A stretch of 64,000 nt of DNA, from positions 1 to 64,000 of the forward strand of contig NZ_FZOL01000025.1 in the NCBI RefSeq assembly GCF_900188455.1, read 5' to 3'. The stretch is from Pseudomonas japonica. Lineage in GTDB: Bacteria; Pseudomonadota; Gammaproteobacteria; Pseudomonadales; Pseudomonadaceae. The notes below the pieces were generated by a model. It was given only the letters and a program-made list of their open reading frames with translations, searched no databases and was not told the DNA's origin. The translations under genes were made by a program, and so were the position numbers. Below, piece after piece: positions 44,194-53,128 of the stretch (positions are counted from its first letter, which is position 1; each line of letters starts with the position of its first letter).

Positions 44194-45138
44194 TCAAGTC
44201 TCACTGTTCAACGCATAAGGCCCACTCGCCAACTGCTCGCGCAGGAACGCCACACAGGCCCGCACCTTCGCCGAACTCGACGAGCGCACTGCCGTCACCG
44301 CCCAGATATCCGCCGGCTGATACCAGCCCGGCAACACCCGCACCAGCGCACCGCTGGCCAGGCTGCCGGCGATGTCCCAGGCCGAGGCCATGATGATGCC
44401 GTGGCCGTCGTGGGCCCACTGGCGGACGATATCGCTGTGATTTGACGCCATGGGACCGGTGACCTTCACCGTCTCCGCGCCGTTCGGCCCGGCCAGGCGC
44501 CAGACCCCGAAACGATCGTCGCGACTGCGAAACAGCAGGCAGTCGTGCTGCGCCAGATCCGCCGCCACCTTGGGCGCCCCGCGCCGGGCCAGGTACTCCG
44601 GCGCCGCCGCCAGCACCCGCGTGCTTTCGGCGATGCGGTGGGCGATCAGGTGCTTTTCCTGGACCTCGCCAACGCGAATATCGATATCGAAGTTGTCGGC
44701 GATCAGGTCCGCCCGGCGGTCGAGCAACTCCAGCCACACCTCCAGCGCCGGGTACTGGCGGCGCAGCAGCGAGAGGATCGGCGCGATATGTTCGCGGCCC
44801 AGGCGCAGGCTGGTGCACAGGCGCAGCGTGCCCTGCGGCTCGCGCTGCCCGCCGGACAGCGCATCGACCATGGCGCCCACGTCTTCGAGAATCTTCTGCG
44901 CCCAGACGAACGCCGCCTCGCCGTCGCTGGTGATGTTGACCCGCCGCGTGGTGCGGTTGAACAGCTTGACCCCGAGCTGCTCCTCCAGGGTGGCGATGCG
45001 CTTGCTGACATGCGCCGGCGACAGTCCGGTCTCGCTGGCCGCGGCGATGAAGCTGGAGCGCCGCGCCACTTCGCAGAACAGCTGAAGGTCACGCAGCAGC
45101 GGCTCATTATTCGCTGTGAGCACATTCTGATTCTTCAT
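44194..45138 (-). CDS. LysR-family transcriptional regulator
   Basis: The 314-residue regulator has an N-terminal winged helix-turn-helix (LQLFCEVARRSSFIAAASETGLSPAHVSKRI region) and a LysR substrate-binding domain (GTLRLCTSLRLGREHIAPILS, LIADNFDIDIRVGE). It is divergent from the Gfo/Idh-led operon with about 90 bases between starts, so it is the likely regulator of that quinate-like cluster, with a carbon-compound inducer. Its stop nearly touches a REPIN. Confidence 0.9.
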   Translation of the reverse strand: MKNQNVLTANNEPLLRDLQLFCEVARRSSFIAAASETGLSPAHVSKRIATLEEQLGVKLFNRTTRRVNITSDGEAAFVWAQKILEDVGAMVDALSGGQREPQGTLRLCTSLRLGREHIAPILSLLRRQYPALEVWLELLDRRADLIADNFDIDIRVGEVQEKHLIAHRIAESTRVLAAAPEYLARRGAPKVAADLAQHDCLLFRSRDDRFGVWRLAGPNGAETVKVTGPMASNHSDIVRQWAHDGHGIIMASAWDIAGSLASGALVRVLPGWYQPADIWAVTAVRSSSSAKVRACVAFLREQLASGPYALNSET

Positions 45139-45229
45139 TACGCCCGATTATCTCCTGGGACTTTTTATTTAGCCTCTCATACAACCTGCCTTGCCTTGAA
45201 GCAGGACGACAAAAGAACAAGAGAGCCCT

Positions 45230-46282
45230 ATGAAGAAGATCCGCATTGCCGTGGCCGGCGCCGGGTTGATCGGCCGCCGCCATATCGAACTGCTCCAGGC
45301 CAGCGCCGAGTGCGAGCTGGCCGCCATCGTCGATCCGCTGCCGGCCACCGCCGCCTTTGCCGAAAGCCTCGGTGTGCCGCTGTATGCCGAACTGGAAACC
45401 CTGCTGGCCGAACAACGCCCGGACGGCGTGATCCTCGCCACACCCAACCATCTGCATGTCGAAGGCGCCCTCGCCTGCGTCGCCCACGCTGTTCCCACGC
45501 TGATCGAAAAGCCGGTGGCGCACACCCTGGATGAAGGCAAGCGTCTGCTGGCGGTGGCCGAACGGGCCGGGGCGAAACTGCTGGTCGGCCATCACCGCGC
45601 CCACAGCGCGATCCTGGAAAAAGCCCGGGAAGTGATCGCCGAAGGCATGCTCGGCAACCTGGTGGCGGTGATGGGCAGCGCCCTGTTCTACAAGCCCGAC
45701 GACTACTTCGACGCCGCGCCCTGGCGCCGCGAGGCCGGCGGCGGCCCGGTGCTGATCAACATGATCCACGAGATCGGCAACCTGCGTTCGCTGTGCGGCG
45801 AGATCGTCGCCGTGCAGGCCCAGGCCTCCAGCGCCACCCGCGGCTTCGCCGTGGAGGACACGGTGTCCATCAGCCTGCGTTTCGCCAGCGGCGCGCTCGG
45901 CACCTTCCTGCTCTCCGACACCGCCGCCTGCGCCCGCAGTTGGGAGCAGACCGCGCGGGAGAACCACGACTACCCCAGCTACGCCGACGAGGACTGCTAC
46001 GTGCTGGCCGGCACCCAGGGTTCGCTGTCGATCCCGAGCATGCGCCTGAAGTACTACGAGCAGCGCGAGCAACGCTCGTGGTGGAAGCCGTTCGAGACCG
46101 GCGTCGCCAGCCTCGAAGAGGCCGATCCACTGGCGCGGCAACTGGCGCATTTCTGCCAGGTGATCCGCGGCGAAGTGCAGCCGCGAGTGACCGTGCGCGA
46201 CGGCCTGCGCAACCTGCTGATCGTCGAGGCGATCAGCGAGGCGGCGCGGACCGGGCAGATCGTTTCGACCGAGCAGTTGTAG
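45230..46282 (+). CDS. Gfo/Idh/MocA-family oxidoreductase (first copy)
   Basis: The 350-residue NAD(P)-dependent enzyme has an N-terminal Rossmann fold (VAGAGLIGRRHIELL), the family motif LIEKPVAHTLDE with the catalytic lysine and a C-terminal Gfo/Idh domain (VLINMIHEIGNLRSL, GTFLLSDTAACARSW). These enzymes oxidise sugars, cyclitols or related polyols. Placement before an MHS transporter and a dehydroquinase suggests action on quinate, shikimate or another cyclitol. It is the first gene of the operon. Confidence 0.9.
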   Translation: MKKIRIAVAGAGLIGRRHIELLQASAECELAAIVDPLPATAAFAESLGVPLYAELETLLAEQRPDGVILATPNHLHVEGALACVAHAVPTLIEKPVAHTLDEGKRLLAVAERAGAKLLVGHHRAHSAILEKAREVIAEGMLGNLVAVMGSALFYKPDDYFDAAPWRREAGGGPVLINMIHEIGNLRSLCGEIVAVQAQASSATRGFAVEDTVSISLRFASGALGTFLLSDTAACARSWEQTARENHDYPSYADEDCYVLAGTQGSLSIPSMRLKYYEQREQRSWWKPFETGVASLEEADPLARQLAHFCQVIRGEVQPRVTVRDGLRNLLIVEAISEAARTGQIVSTEQL

Positions 46283-46292
46283 CGACCTCTCA

Positions 46293-46379
46293 GGCCTCAT
46301 CGCGGGCAACGCCCGCTCCCACAAGGATCGCGTGCACACCACTGACCCTGTGGGAGCGGGCGTTGCCCGCGATGAGGCC
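46293..46379. repeat. REPIN inside the Gfo/Idh-MHS operon
   Basis: GGCCTCATCGCGGGCAACGC and its inverted copy GCGTTGCCCGCGATGAGGCC surround a 30-base spacer. This is a third REP subtype. It separates the first Gfo/Idh gene from the transporter and may reduce read-through. Confidence 0.88.
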
Positions 46380-46415
46380 CGAGAAAACACCATAAAAACA
46401 ACAAGAGAAAACACC

Positions 46416-47792
46416 ATGAGCACCCACGACAACACCCGCCAGACCCGCAAGGCCACCGCCAGCGGCTGGGTCGGGTCCGCCCTCGAATACTACGATTTCT
46501 TCATCTACGCCCAGGCCGCCGCGCTGATCTTCCCGCAGATCTTCTTCCCCGCCGGCGACCCGAAAATGGCGATCATCGCCTCCCTCGCCACTTACGGCGT
46601 CGGCTACCTGGCCCGCCCGGTCGGCGCCTTCGTCCTTGGCCACTGGGGTGACACCCGCGGGCGCAAGAACGTCCTGCTGCTGTGCATGTTCCTGATGGGC
46701 ATCGCCACCTTCGCCGTCGGCCTGCTGCCGACCTTCAGCCAGATCGGCTACTGGGCCCCGGCCCTGCTGGTCGTCCTGCGCCTGATCCAGGGCTTCGCCG
46801 TGGCCGGCGAGATCGCCGGGGCCAGCTCGATGATCCTCGAACACGCGCCACCGGGACGCCGCGGCTTCTTCGCCAGTTTCACCCTGCAGGGCGTGCAGGC
46901 CGGCCAGGTGCTGGCGGCGGCGATCTTCCTGCCGCTGGCGTACTTCATGCCGGAAGAAGCCTTCAACAGCTGGGGCTGGCGCATTCCCTTCCTGCTCAGC
47001 GCCGCCGTGCTGATCGCCGCGTTCATCATTCGTCGCGAAGTCAAGGAACCGGAAGCCTTCGTGCAGAAAGTGGAGAAGGTCACCCGTACCCGCTCGCCGA
47101 TCCGCGAAGCGTTCAAATACAGCTGGCACGGCATGCTGGTGGTGTTCGGCGTATCGCTGATGAACGTGATCCCCGTGGTGACCACCGTCTTCGGCGCCGC
47201 CTACGCGGTGCAGCCGGCCTACGGCGTGGGCTTCGACAAGAGCGTGTACCTGTGGATCCCGGTGGTCGGCAATATCGTCGCGGTGCTGGTGATTCCCTTC
47301 GTCGGCAACCTCTCCGACCGCATCGGCCGGCGCCCGCTGATCATTGGCGCGGCGATCGGTTGCGGGCTGATGTCCTTCGCCTACCTGTACGCCATCAGCA
47401 TCCACAGCGTGCCACTGGCCTTCGCCGCCTCGCTGCTGATGTGGGGCATGGTCTACCAGGGCTACAACGCGATCTTCCCGAGCTTCTTCCCCGAGCAGTT
47501 CCAGACCCACTACCGGGTCTCGGCGATGGCCGTGGCGCAGAACATCGGCTACATGATCACCGCCCTGCTCCCGGCGCTGTTCACCGCCGTCGCCCCGCCC
47601 GGCGCGGACAACGTGCCACTGATGATCGGCGCGATCACCTGCGTGGTCACCGCGATCTCGGCCATCGCCGCCTGGAGTGCCCCGGAAACCTACCGCACGC
47701 CGCTGGAGCAGTTGGGCAGACCCGACGCCGTGGCCCTCGACAAATCCACCTACGACGCGCAGCGGGCCCAGGCCCTGCGCACCACCGCCTGA
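46416..47792 (+). CDS. MHS-family MFS transporter (shikimate/quinate or organic-acid type)
   Basis: The 458-residue permease has twelve helices and the metabolite:H+ symporter signature: ASGWVGSALEYYDFFIYAQAA at the start, PVGAFVLGHWGDTRGRK and RLIQGFAVAGEIAGASSM. ShiA, the shikimate transporter, and related carriers have this form. With the dehydroquinase that follows 15 bases later and two Gfo/Idh enzymes it fits uptake of quinate, shikimate or a similar cyclitol (inference). Start ATG 46416 lies after the REPIN. Confidence 0.88.
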   Translation: MSTHDNTRQTRKATASGWVGSALEYYDFFIYAQAAALIFPQIFFPAGDPKMAIIASLATYGVGYLARPVGAFVLGHWGDTRGRKNVLLLCMFLMGIATFAVGLLPTFSQIGYWAPALLVVLRLIQGFAVAGEIAGASSMILEHAPPGRRGFFASFTLQGVQAGQVLAAAIFLPLAYFMPEEAFNSWGWRIPFLLSAAVLIAAFIIRREVKEPEAFVQKVEKVTRTRSPIREAFKYSWHGMLVVFGVSLMNVIPVVTTVFGAAYAVQPAYGVGFDKSVYLWIPVVGNIVAVLVIPFVGNLSDRIGRRPLIIGAAIGCGLMSFAYLYAISIHSVPLAFAASLLMWGMVYQGYNAIFPSFFPEQFQTHYRVSAMAVAQNIGYMITALLPALFTAVAPPGADNVPLMIGAITCVVTAISAIAAWSAPETYRTPLEQLGRPDAVALDKSTYDAQRAQALRTTA

Positions 47793-47807
47793 ACGGAACC
47801 CCTGACC

Positions 47808-48254
47808 ATGCAGACCGTACTCGTCCTCAACGGCCCCAACCTCAACATGCTCGGCCTGCGCCAGCCCGAGGTGTATGGCCGCGAGACCCTCGCCGACGTC
47901 GAAGCGCTGTGCCGCGCCAGCGGCGCCGGCCATGACCTGGCCATCGAGTTCCAGCAGACCAACCATGAAGGCCAGATGATCGACTGGATCCACCAGGCCC
48001 GTGGCCGGGTCGCCGGGATCGTCATCAACCCGGGCGCCTGGACCCACACCTCGGTGGCCATCCACGACGCGCTGATCGCCGCCGAAGTGCCGGTGATCGA
48101 GGTGCACATCTCCAACGTGCATCGCCGCGAGTCGTTCCGTCATCACTCCTACGTATCGCTGGTGGCGCAGGCGGTGCTGGCCGGTTTCGGCACCCACGGC
48201 TACGTCCTGGCGATCAGCCATTTCGCCCGTCAACTGCAAGGAAGCAAAGGATGA
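47808..48254 (+). CDS. aroQ: Type II 3-dehydroquinate dehydratase
   Basis: The 148-residue enzyme converts 3-dehydroquinate to 3-dehydroshikimate. The flexible active-site loop with the catalytic Tyr and Arg (NGPNLNMLGLRQPEVYG), the catalytic His (NPGAWTHTSVAIHDAL), and EVHISNVHRRESFRHHSY with the second histidine are intact. In Pseudomonas the biosynthetic aroQ lies beside accB; this second copy lies in a transport/oxidoreductase operon, so a catabolic (quinate-type) role is likely. Confidence 0.94.
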   Translation: MQTVLVLNGPNLNMLGLRQPEVYGRETLADVEALCRASGAGHDLAIEFQQTNHEGQMIDWIHQARGRVAGIVINPGAWTHTSVAIHDALIAAEVPVIEVHISNVHRRESFRHHSYVSLVAQAVLAGFGTHGYVLAISHFARQLQGSKG

Positions 48255-49417
48255 AAACCCTCGGCAATCCCACCCGGCGCCTGCGCCTGGGCTTCGTCGG
48301 CGGCGGCCTGGAGTCGTCGATCGGTTCCACCCACCGCTACGCGGCCCAGCTGGACGGCCACTTCGAACTGGTGGCCGGGGTCTTCGCCCGCGACCCGGCG
48401 CGCAACCGCGCGGCCGGCGAGGCTTACGGCATCGCCGCCGACCGCGTCTACCCGGACTTCCAGAGCATGGCCGCCGCCGAAGCGGTCCACGCGGACGGCA
48501 TCCACGCCGCCGCGATCATGGCGCCGAACGCCGTGCATGTGCCGGCCAGCCTGGCCTTTCTCGACCAGGGCATCGACGTGATCAGCGACAAACCGCTGGC
48601 CGCCAGCCTGGCCGAGGCCGAGCAGTTGCTGGAGCGCGTGCGCAAGGGGCCGGCGCTGCACCTGCTGACGCACAACTACAGCGGTTACCCGCTGATCCGC
48701 GAAGCCCGCGAGCTGATCGCCGCGGGGGTGATCGGCGAGGTGCGCCTGGTGCAGGTCGAGCATGCCGCCGGCTTCGGCACCCATGCCCTGGAGCAGCAGG
48801 GCGCCAAGGCCCTGATGTGGCGCACCGACCCGACCCAGGCCGGCGCCTCGTCGGTGCTGGCGGATGTCGGCGTGCATGCGCATCAGTTGCTGCGTTTCGT
48901 CACCGGACAGGAGATCAGCGAAGTCTCGGCGGAGCTCAGCACCCTGGTGCCGGGCCGCGGCAGCGACGACAACGCCCACGTCAAGCTGCGCCTGGGCAAC
49001 GGCGCGCGGGGCATGCTCTGGGCCAGCTTCGTCGCCGCCGGGCATCGCCATGGCCTGCAGTTGCGGGTGTTCGGGTCGAAGGGTTCGCTGTACTGGCACC
49101 AGGAGGACCCGGAGCGCCTGGAAGTGCGCTACCAGGACCAGCCGCACCAGATCCTGCGCCGCGGCGAGGCCTGGCTGAGCGAATCGGCGCGCCTGTCGAC
49201 GCGGATCAAAGCGGGGCAGCCGGAGGGGTTGCTGGAGGCGTTCGCCAATATCTACAGCGAGGCGGCGGAGCGCATTCGGGCGCGCAGGGAGCAGCGTGAG
49301 CCGGGGGCCCAGGCGTTGTTGTGTCCGACGGCGGAGGATGGGTTGCGCGGGATGCGCTTTATCGGTGCTTGTGTGAAATCCGACCAGGCGCAAGGACGCT
49401 GGACAGAGGTCGCCTGA
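48251..49417 (+). CDS. Gfo/Idh/MocA-family oxidoreductase (second copy)
   Basis: The 388-residue enzyme has the N-terminal nucleotide fold (GFVGGGLESSIGSTHRYAAQ) and the DKPLAAS variant of the catalytic EKP motif, then a C-terminal Gfo/Idh domain (VLADVGVHAHQLLRFVTG). It overlaps the aroQ end by four bases. It is not closely similar to the first copy: the Rossmann start and the active-site flank differ, so the two probably act on different steps or isomers. Confidence 0.88.
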   Translation: MKTLGNPTRRLRLGFVGGGLESSIGSTHRYAAQLDGHFELVAGVFARDPARNRAAGEAYGIAADRVYPDFQSMAAAEAVHADGIHAAAIMAPNAVHVPASLAFLDQGIDVISDKPLAASLAEAEQLLERVRKGPALHLLTHNYSGYPLIREARELIAAGVIGEVRLVQVEHAAGFGTHALEQQGAKALMWRTDPTQAGASSVLADVGVHAHQLLRFVTGQEISEVSAELSTLVPGRGSDDNAHVKLRLGNGARGMLWASFVAAGHRHGLQLRVFGSKGSLYWHQEDPERLEVRYQDQPHQILRRGEAWLSESARLSTRIKAGQPEGLLEAFANIYSEAAERIRARREQREPGAQALLCPTAEDGLRGMRFIGACVKSDQAQGRWTEVA

Positions 49418-49430
49418 TCCACCGCTAACC

Positions 49431-49520
49431 CTGTGGGAGCTGGCTTGCCAGCGATGAGGCCCGATCTGACGACATCTTTGTCAGTGCTGGCCAGATCGCT
49501 GGCAAGCCAGCTCCCGCAGG
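49431..49520. repeat. REPIN (GCCAGCGATGAG type)
   Basis: CTGTGGGAGCTGGCTTGCCA and the inverted GGCAAGCCAGCTCCCGCAGG surround about 50 bases with ATCGCTGGC-type inner arms. It ends the cyclitol-type operon and precedes the EF-G gene. Confidence 0.85.
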
Positions 49521-49636
49521 GATCTCCAGGGCCTGCGAGAATGCAGTCCCACCGCCCGGCGTCAGCCCGGGCAATCCCCCCAGCCTCTGCTACCGTGGAA
49601 ATACCTCCCACCACACCGCAGCACAGGTGACCCCTC

Positions 49637-51742
49637 ATGGCGCGCACCACTCCCATCGAGCTGTATCGCAATATCGGTATCGTCGCCCACGTCGACGCGG
49701 GCAAGACCACCACCACCGAGCGCATCCTGTTCTACACCGGGGTCAACCACAAGATGGGCGAGGTCCACGACGGCGCCGCGACCATGGACTGGATGGCCCA
49801 GGAACAGGAACGCGGAATCACCATCACCTCGGCGGCGACCACGGCGTTCTGGCAGGGCTCGACCAAGCAGTTCCCTGACAAGTACCGCTTCAACATCATC
49901 GACACCCCCGGCCACGTCGACTTCACCATCGAGGTGGAACGCTCGCTGCGCGTGCTCGACGGCGCGGTGGTGGTGTTCAGCGGCGCCGACGGCGTCGAGC
50001 CGCAGTCCGAGACGGTCTGGCGCCAGGCCAACAAATACCATGTGCCGCGCCTGGCCTACGTGAACAAGATGGACCGCCAGGGCGCCGACTTCCTGCGCGT
50101 GGTCAAGCAGATCGACCAGCGCCTCGGCCACCATCCGGTGCCGATCCAGCTGGCCATCGGCGCCGAGGAACACTTCGCCGGGCAGATCGACCTGGTGAAG
50201 ATGAAGGCCATCTACTGGAACGAGGACGACCAGGGCACCAGCTACCGCGAGGAAGAGATCCCCGCCGAACTGCTGGAGCAGGCCCGCGAGTGGCGCGCGC
50301 ACATGATCGAGGCCGCCGCCGAAGCCAACGACGACTTCATGGCCCTCTACCTCGACGGCATCGAGCTGAACAACGAGCAGATCAAGGCCGGCCTGCGCCA
50401 GCGCACCCTGGCCAACGAGATCGTCCCGGCAATCCTCGGCTCGTCCTTCAAGAACAAGGGCGTGCCGCTGATGCTCGACGCGGTGATCGACTACCTCCCT
50501 GCCCCCTCGGAAATCCCGGCGATCAATGGCACCGACCCGGATCACGAGGACAAGCACCTGGAACGCCACGCCGACGACAACGAGCCGTTCTCGGCCCTGG
50601 CCTTCAAGATCGCCACCGATCCCTTCGTCGGCACCCTCACGTTTGCCCGCGTCTACTCCGGCGTGCTCAGCTCCGGCGACGCCGTGCTCAACTCGGTCAA
50701 GGGCAAGAAGGAACGGGTCGGGCGCATGGTGCAGATGCACGCCAACCAGCGCGCCGAGATCAAGGCAGTGTGCGCCGGTGATATCGCCGCGCTGATCGGC
50801 ATGAAGGACGTCACCACCGGCGACACCCTGTGCTCGCTGGACAAGCCGATCATCCTCGAACGCATGGATTTCCCCGACCCGGTGATTTCCGTCGCGGTCG
50901 AACCGAAGACCAAGGCCGACCAGGAAAAAATGGGCATCGCCCTCGGCAAGCTGGCCCAGGAAGACCCGTCGTTCCGGGTCAAGACCGACGAGGAAACCGG
51001 CCAGACCATCATCTCCGGGATGGGCGAGCTGCACCTGGACATCATCGTCGACCGCATGCGCCGCGAGTTCGGCGTCGAGGCCAACATCGGCAAGCCGCAG
51101 GTGGCCTACCGCGAGAAGATCCGCAACACCTGCGAGATCGAAGGCAAGTTCGTCCGCCAGTCCGGCGGCCGCGGCCAGTACGGGCATTGCTGGATCCGCT
51201 TCGCCCCGGGCGACGAGGGCAAGGAAGGCCTGGAGTTCATCAACGAAGTGGTCGGCGGCGTGGTGCCGCGCGAGTACATTCCGGCGATCCAGAAAGGCAT
51301 CGAGGAACAGATGCAGAACGGCGTGGTTGCCGGCTATCCGCTGATCAGCCTCAAGGCCGCGGTGTTCGACGGCTCCTACCACGACGTCGACTCCAACGAA
51401 ATGGCGTTCAAGATCGCCGCGTCGATGGCCACCAAGCAGTTGGCGCAGAAAGGCGGCGCGGTGCTGCTGGAGCCGGTGATGAAGGTCGAAGTGGTGATGC
51501 CCGAGGAGTTCATGGGCGACATCATGGGCGACCTGAGCCGCCGTCGCGGCCTGATCCAGGGCAGCGAGGACACCCCGGCGGGCAAGGTGGTACGGGCTGA
51601 AGTGCCGCTGGGCGAGATGTTCGGCTACTCCACGGAAATGCGCTCGATGACCCAGGGCCGGGCCAGCTACTCCATGGAGTTCACCCGCTACGCCGAGGCG
51701 CCGGCGAGCATTGCCGATGTGATCATCAAGAAGCAGGGCTGA
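49637..51742 (+). CDS. fusA: Second elongation factor G
   Basis: The 701-residue translational GTPase has the G1 motif AHVDAGKTTTTERIL (Lys23), DTPGHVDF, NKMDRQG and the later domain IV SGGRGQYGHCWIRF. EF-G moves tRNAs and mRNA through the ribosome. The housekeeping fusA lies in the ribosomal str operon in Pseudomonas; this stand-alone gene is the paralogue often called fusB/fusA2. No ribosomal genes are next to it. Start ATG 49637 follows a short REPIN-to-gene gap containing the promoter. Confidence 0.92.
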   Translation: MARTTPIELYRNIGIVAHVDAGKTTTTERILFYTGVNHKMGEVHDGAATMDWMAQEQERGITITSAATTAFWQGSTKQFPDKYRFNIIDTPGHVDFTIEVERSLRVLDGAVVVFSGADGVEPQSETVWRQANKYHVPRLAYVNKMDRQGADFLRVVKQIDQRLGHHPVPIQLAIGAEEHFAGQIDLVKMKAIYWNEDDQGTSYREEEIPAELLEQAREWRAHMIEAAAEANDDFMALYLDGIELNNEQIKAGLRQRTLANEIVPAILGSSFKNKGVPLMLDAVIDYLPAPSEIPAINGTDPDHEDKHLERHADDNEPFSALAFKIATDPFVGTLTFARVYSGVLSSGDAVLNSVKGKKERVGRMVQMHANQRAEIKAVCAGDIAALIGMKDVTTGDTLCSLDKPIILERMDFPDPVISVAVEPKTKADQEKMGIALGKLAQEDPSFRVKTDEETGQTIISGMGELHLDIIVDRMRREFGVEANIGKPQVAYREKIRNTCEIEGKFVRQSGGRGQYGHCWIRFAPGDEGKEGLEFINEVVGGVVPREYIPAIQKGIEEQMQNGVVAGYPLISLKAAVFDGSYHDVDSNEMAFKIAASMATKQLAQKGGAVLLEPVMKVEVVMPEEFMGDIMGDLSRRRGLIQGSEDTPAGKVVRAEVPLGEMFGYSTEMRSMTQGRASYSMEFTRYAEAPASIADVIIKKQG

Positions 51743-51796
51743 AGCCCACTGAAACAGCGGCGAGGGTCCGGGCAACCGGCCATCGCCGCTGTGCGT

Positions 51797-52999
51797 TCAG
51801 ACCAATAGTCGCGTTACCGTCAAGCCAGCCTGTTGCTTGCCTGAGTCGCGCACTGTCGCGGCGACCAGCACCTTGTCCGCGGACTGGGCGAGCAAGCGAG
51901 GTGGCACATCTTCGACGAGGCTGCCATCCAGGCCGGCGCTTTCCACGCCGAACGTGCTATCCACATTGCCGTCCACAGTGACCCGCCTGACGATCAATTG
52001 CTGCATCTGGCTAGCCAGCTCTAGGATAAGGATGCGGCCGGCGGCGTCGAGCAGCAGGTCACGTGGTGTGGTCTCACCCAGTGCGACAGGCTGACCGGCA
52101 TTGAACTGGCTGTCGACAATGCCATTCAGCAGGAAGCGGGTCAGGAACCCGCGATCGGCGAAGCCGGCATCGTTGCCTTGCCCAAGCGCCAGAATCCGGC
52201 CATCAGCCTGCAACAGCAGGCGCTCGACGGTCATCTCCGCCAGCGAACCCAGCGGCAGGCTGACGAACGAGGTCGACCCCAGGGAGAGATCAGGTTCACC
52301 AGTGTCATAGACACGCTCCAGGCTTGCCTGGGATTTGCAACTGCCACCGAACAGCAGGCGAGCATCCTTGTCACAGGCAGCAGCATGCAGATGGGTGTTC
52401 TCGCCGAACCCCAGGATACCGCCCTTGGCGAAGGTCGAATCCAGTTGCCCCTTGCCCGTTACGCGAATGGCACAGCTCATGTCGTAGCCCGAAGGGGCGC
52501 CGTCGCACACGGCGACCAGCTTGCCGTCCTTCTGCACCAACAGCGCACGAGCGAAGCGATTGTTCACCTGCGGTGCGAAGAGCAACGTGCCACCGCTGCC
52601 AAAGCTGCTATCCAGGCGCCCATCGGCCAGGAAACAGGCGAGGAACAACTCTTCCCGGGCACCCCGTACATTCGACTGACGCCGCGCGCCGAATGCAACC
52701 AGGCGCGTGTCGGGCAACCAGGCGCAGTCCGCCACGGATACTTCGAACCCCGAGAACAGCTCGCGTACCGCCACGCCCTTGTCACCGAACGCAGTGTCGA
52801 GGACGCCATTGGCGGTGAAGCGAACCAGGGTCAGGGCATGGGGCCTGAGCGAAGCGACGCCGATGGCGACGACTTCCTTGGCCGGGCCCAGGATGGCCCG
52901 GGCCACATAGTCCTGGCCGGGTAACTCGAAGCGCAGCTTGCCGTCCTTACCGAAAGAAGCATCCAGCTTGGCCAGCGACGGCCGGGTTTGTACGTTCAT
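51797..52999 (-). CDS. Delta-60 repeat (beta-propeller) protein
   Basis: The 400-residue protein is built from about seven repeats of roughly 55-60 residues with a recurring D-x-x-FG-x-x-G pattern: DASFGKDGK, DTAFGDKGVA, DSSFGSGGTL, DSTFAKGGIL, DSQFNAGQP and DSTFGVESA. These delta-60 (DUF5122) repeats probably form a beta propeller. There is no signal peptide, so unlike many relatives it may be cytoplasmic or exported by another route. Start ATG 52999 has GGAGAGG upstream. Function unknown. Confidence 0.82.
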   Translation of the reverse strand: MNVQTRPSLAKLDASFGKDGKLRFELPGQDYVARAILGPAKEVVAIGVASLRPHALTLVRFTANGVLDTAFGDKGVAVRELFSGFEVSVADCAWLPDTRLVAFGARRQSNVRGAREELFLACFLADGRLDSSFGSGGTLLFAPQVNNRFARALLVQKDGKLVAVCDGAPSGYDMSCAIRVTGKGQLDSTFAKGGILGFGENTHLHAAACDKDARLLFGGSCKSQASLERVYDTGEPDLSLGSTSFVSLPLGSLAEMTVERLLLQADGRILALGQGNDAGFADRGFLTRFLLNGIVDSQFNAGQPVALGETTPRDLLLDAAGRILILELASQMQQLIVRRVTVDGNVDSTFGVESAGLDGSLVEDVPPRLLAQSADKVLVAATVRDSGKQQAGLTVTRLLV

Positions 53000-53128
53000 C
53001 GGTCCTCTCCATCGACACTGTAGGGGGTGTTGGATGAACCTCCGCCCATGCAGGGCGTCACCCGACCCCCTATTCAATCCCTGTCGACGAATTCGCGCAC
53101 CTGACAGAAATATCAGGTGCGCAGGCCG

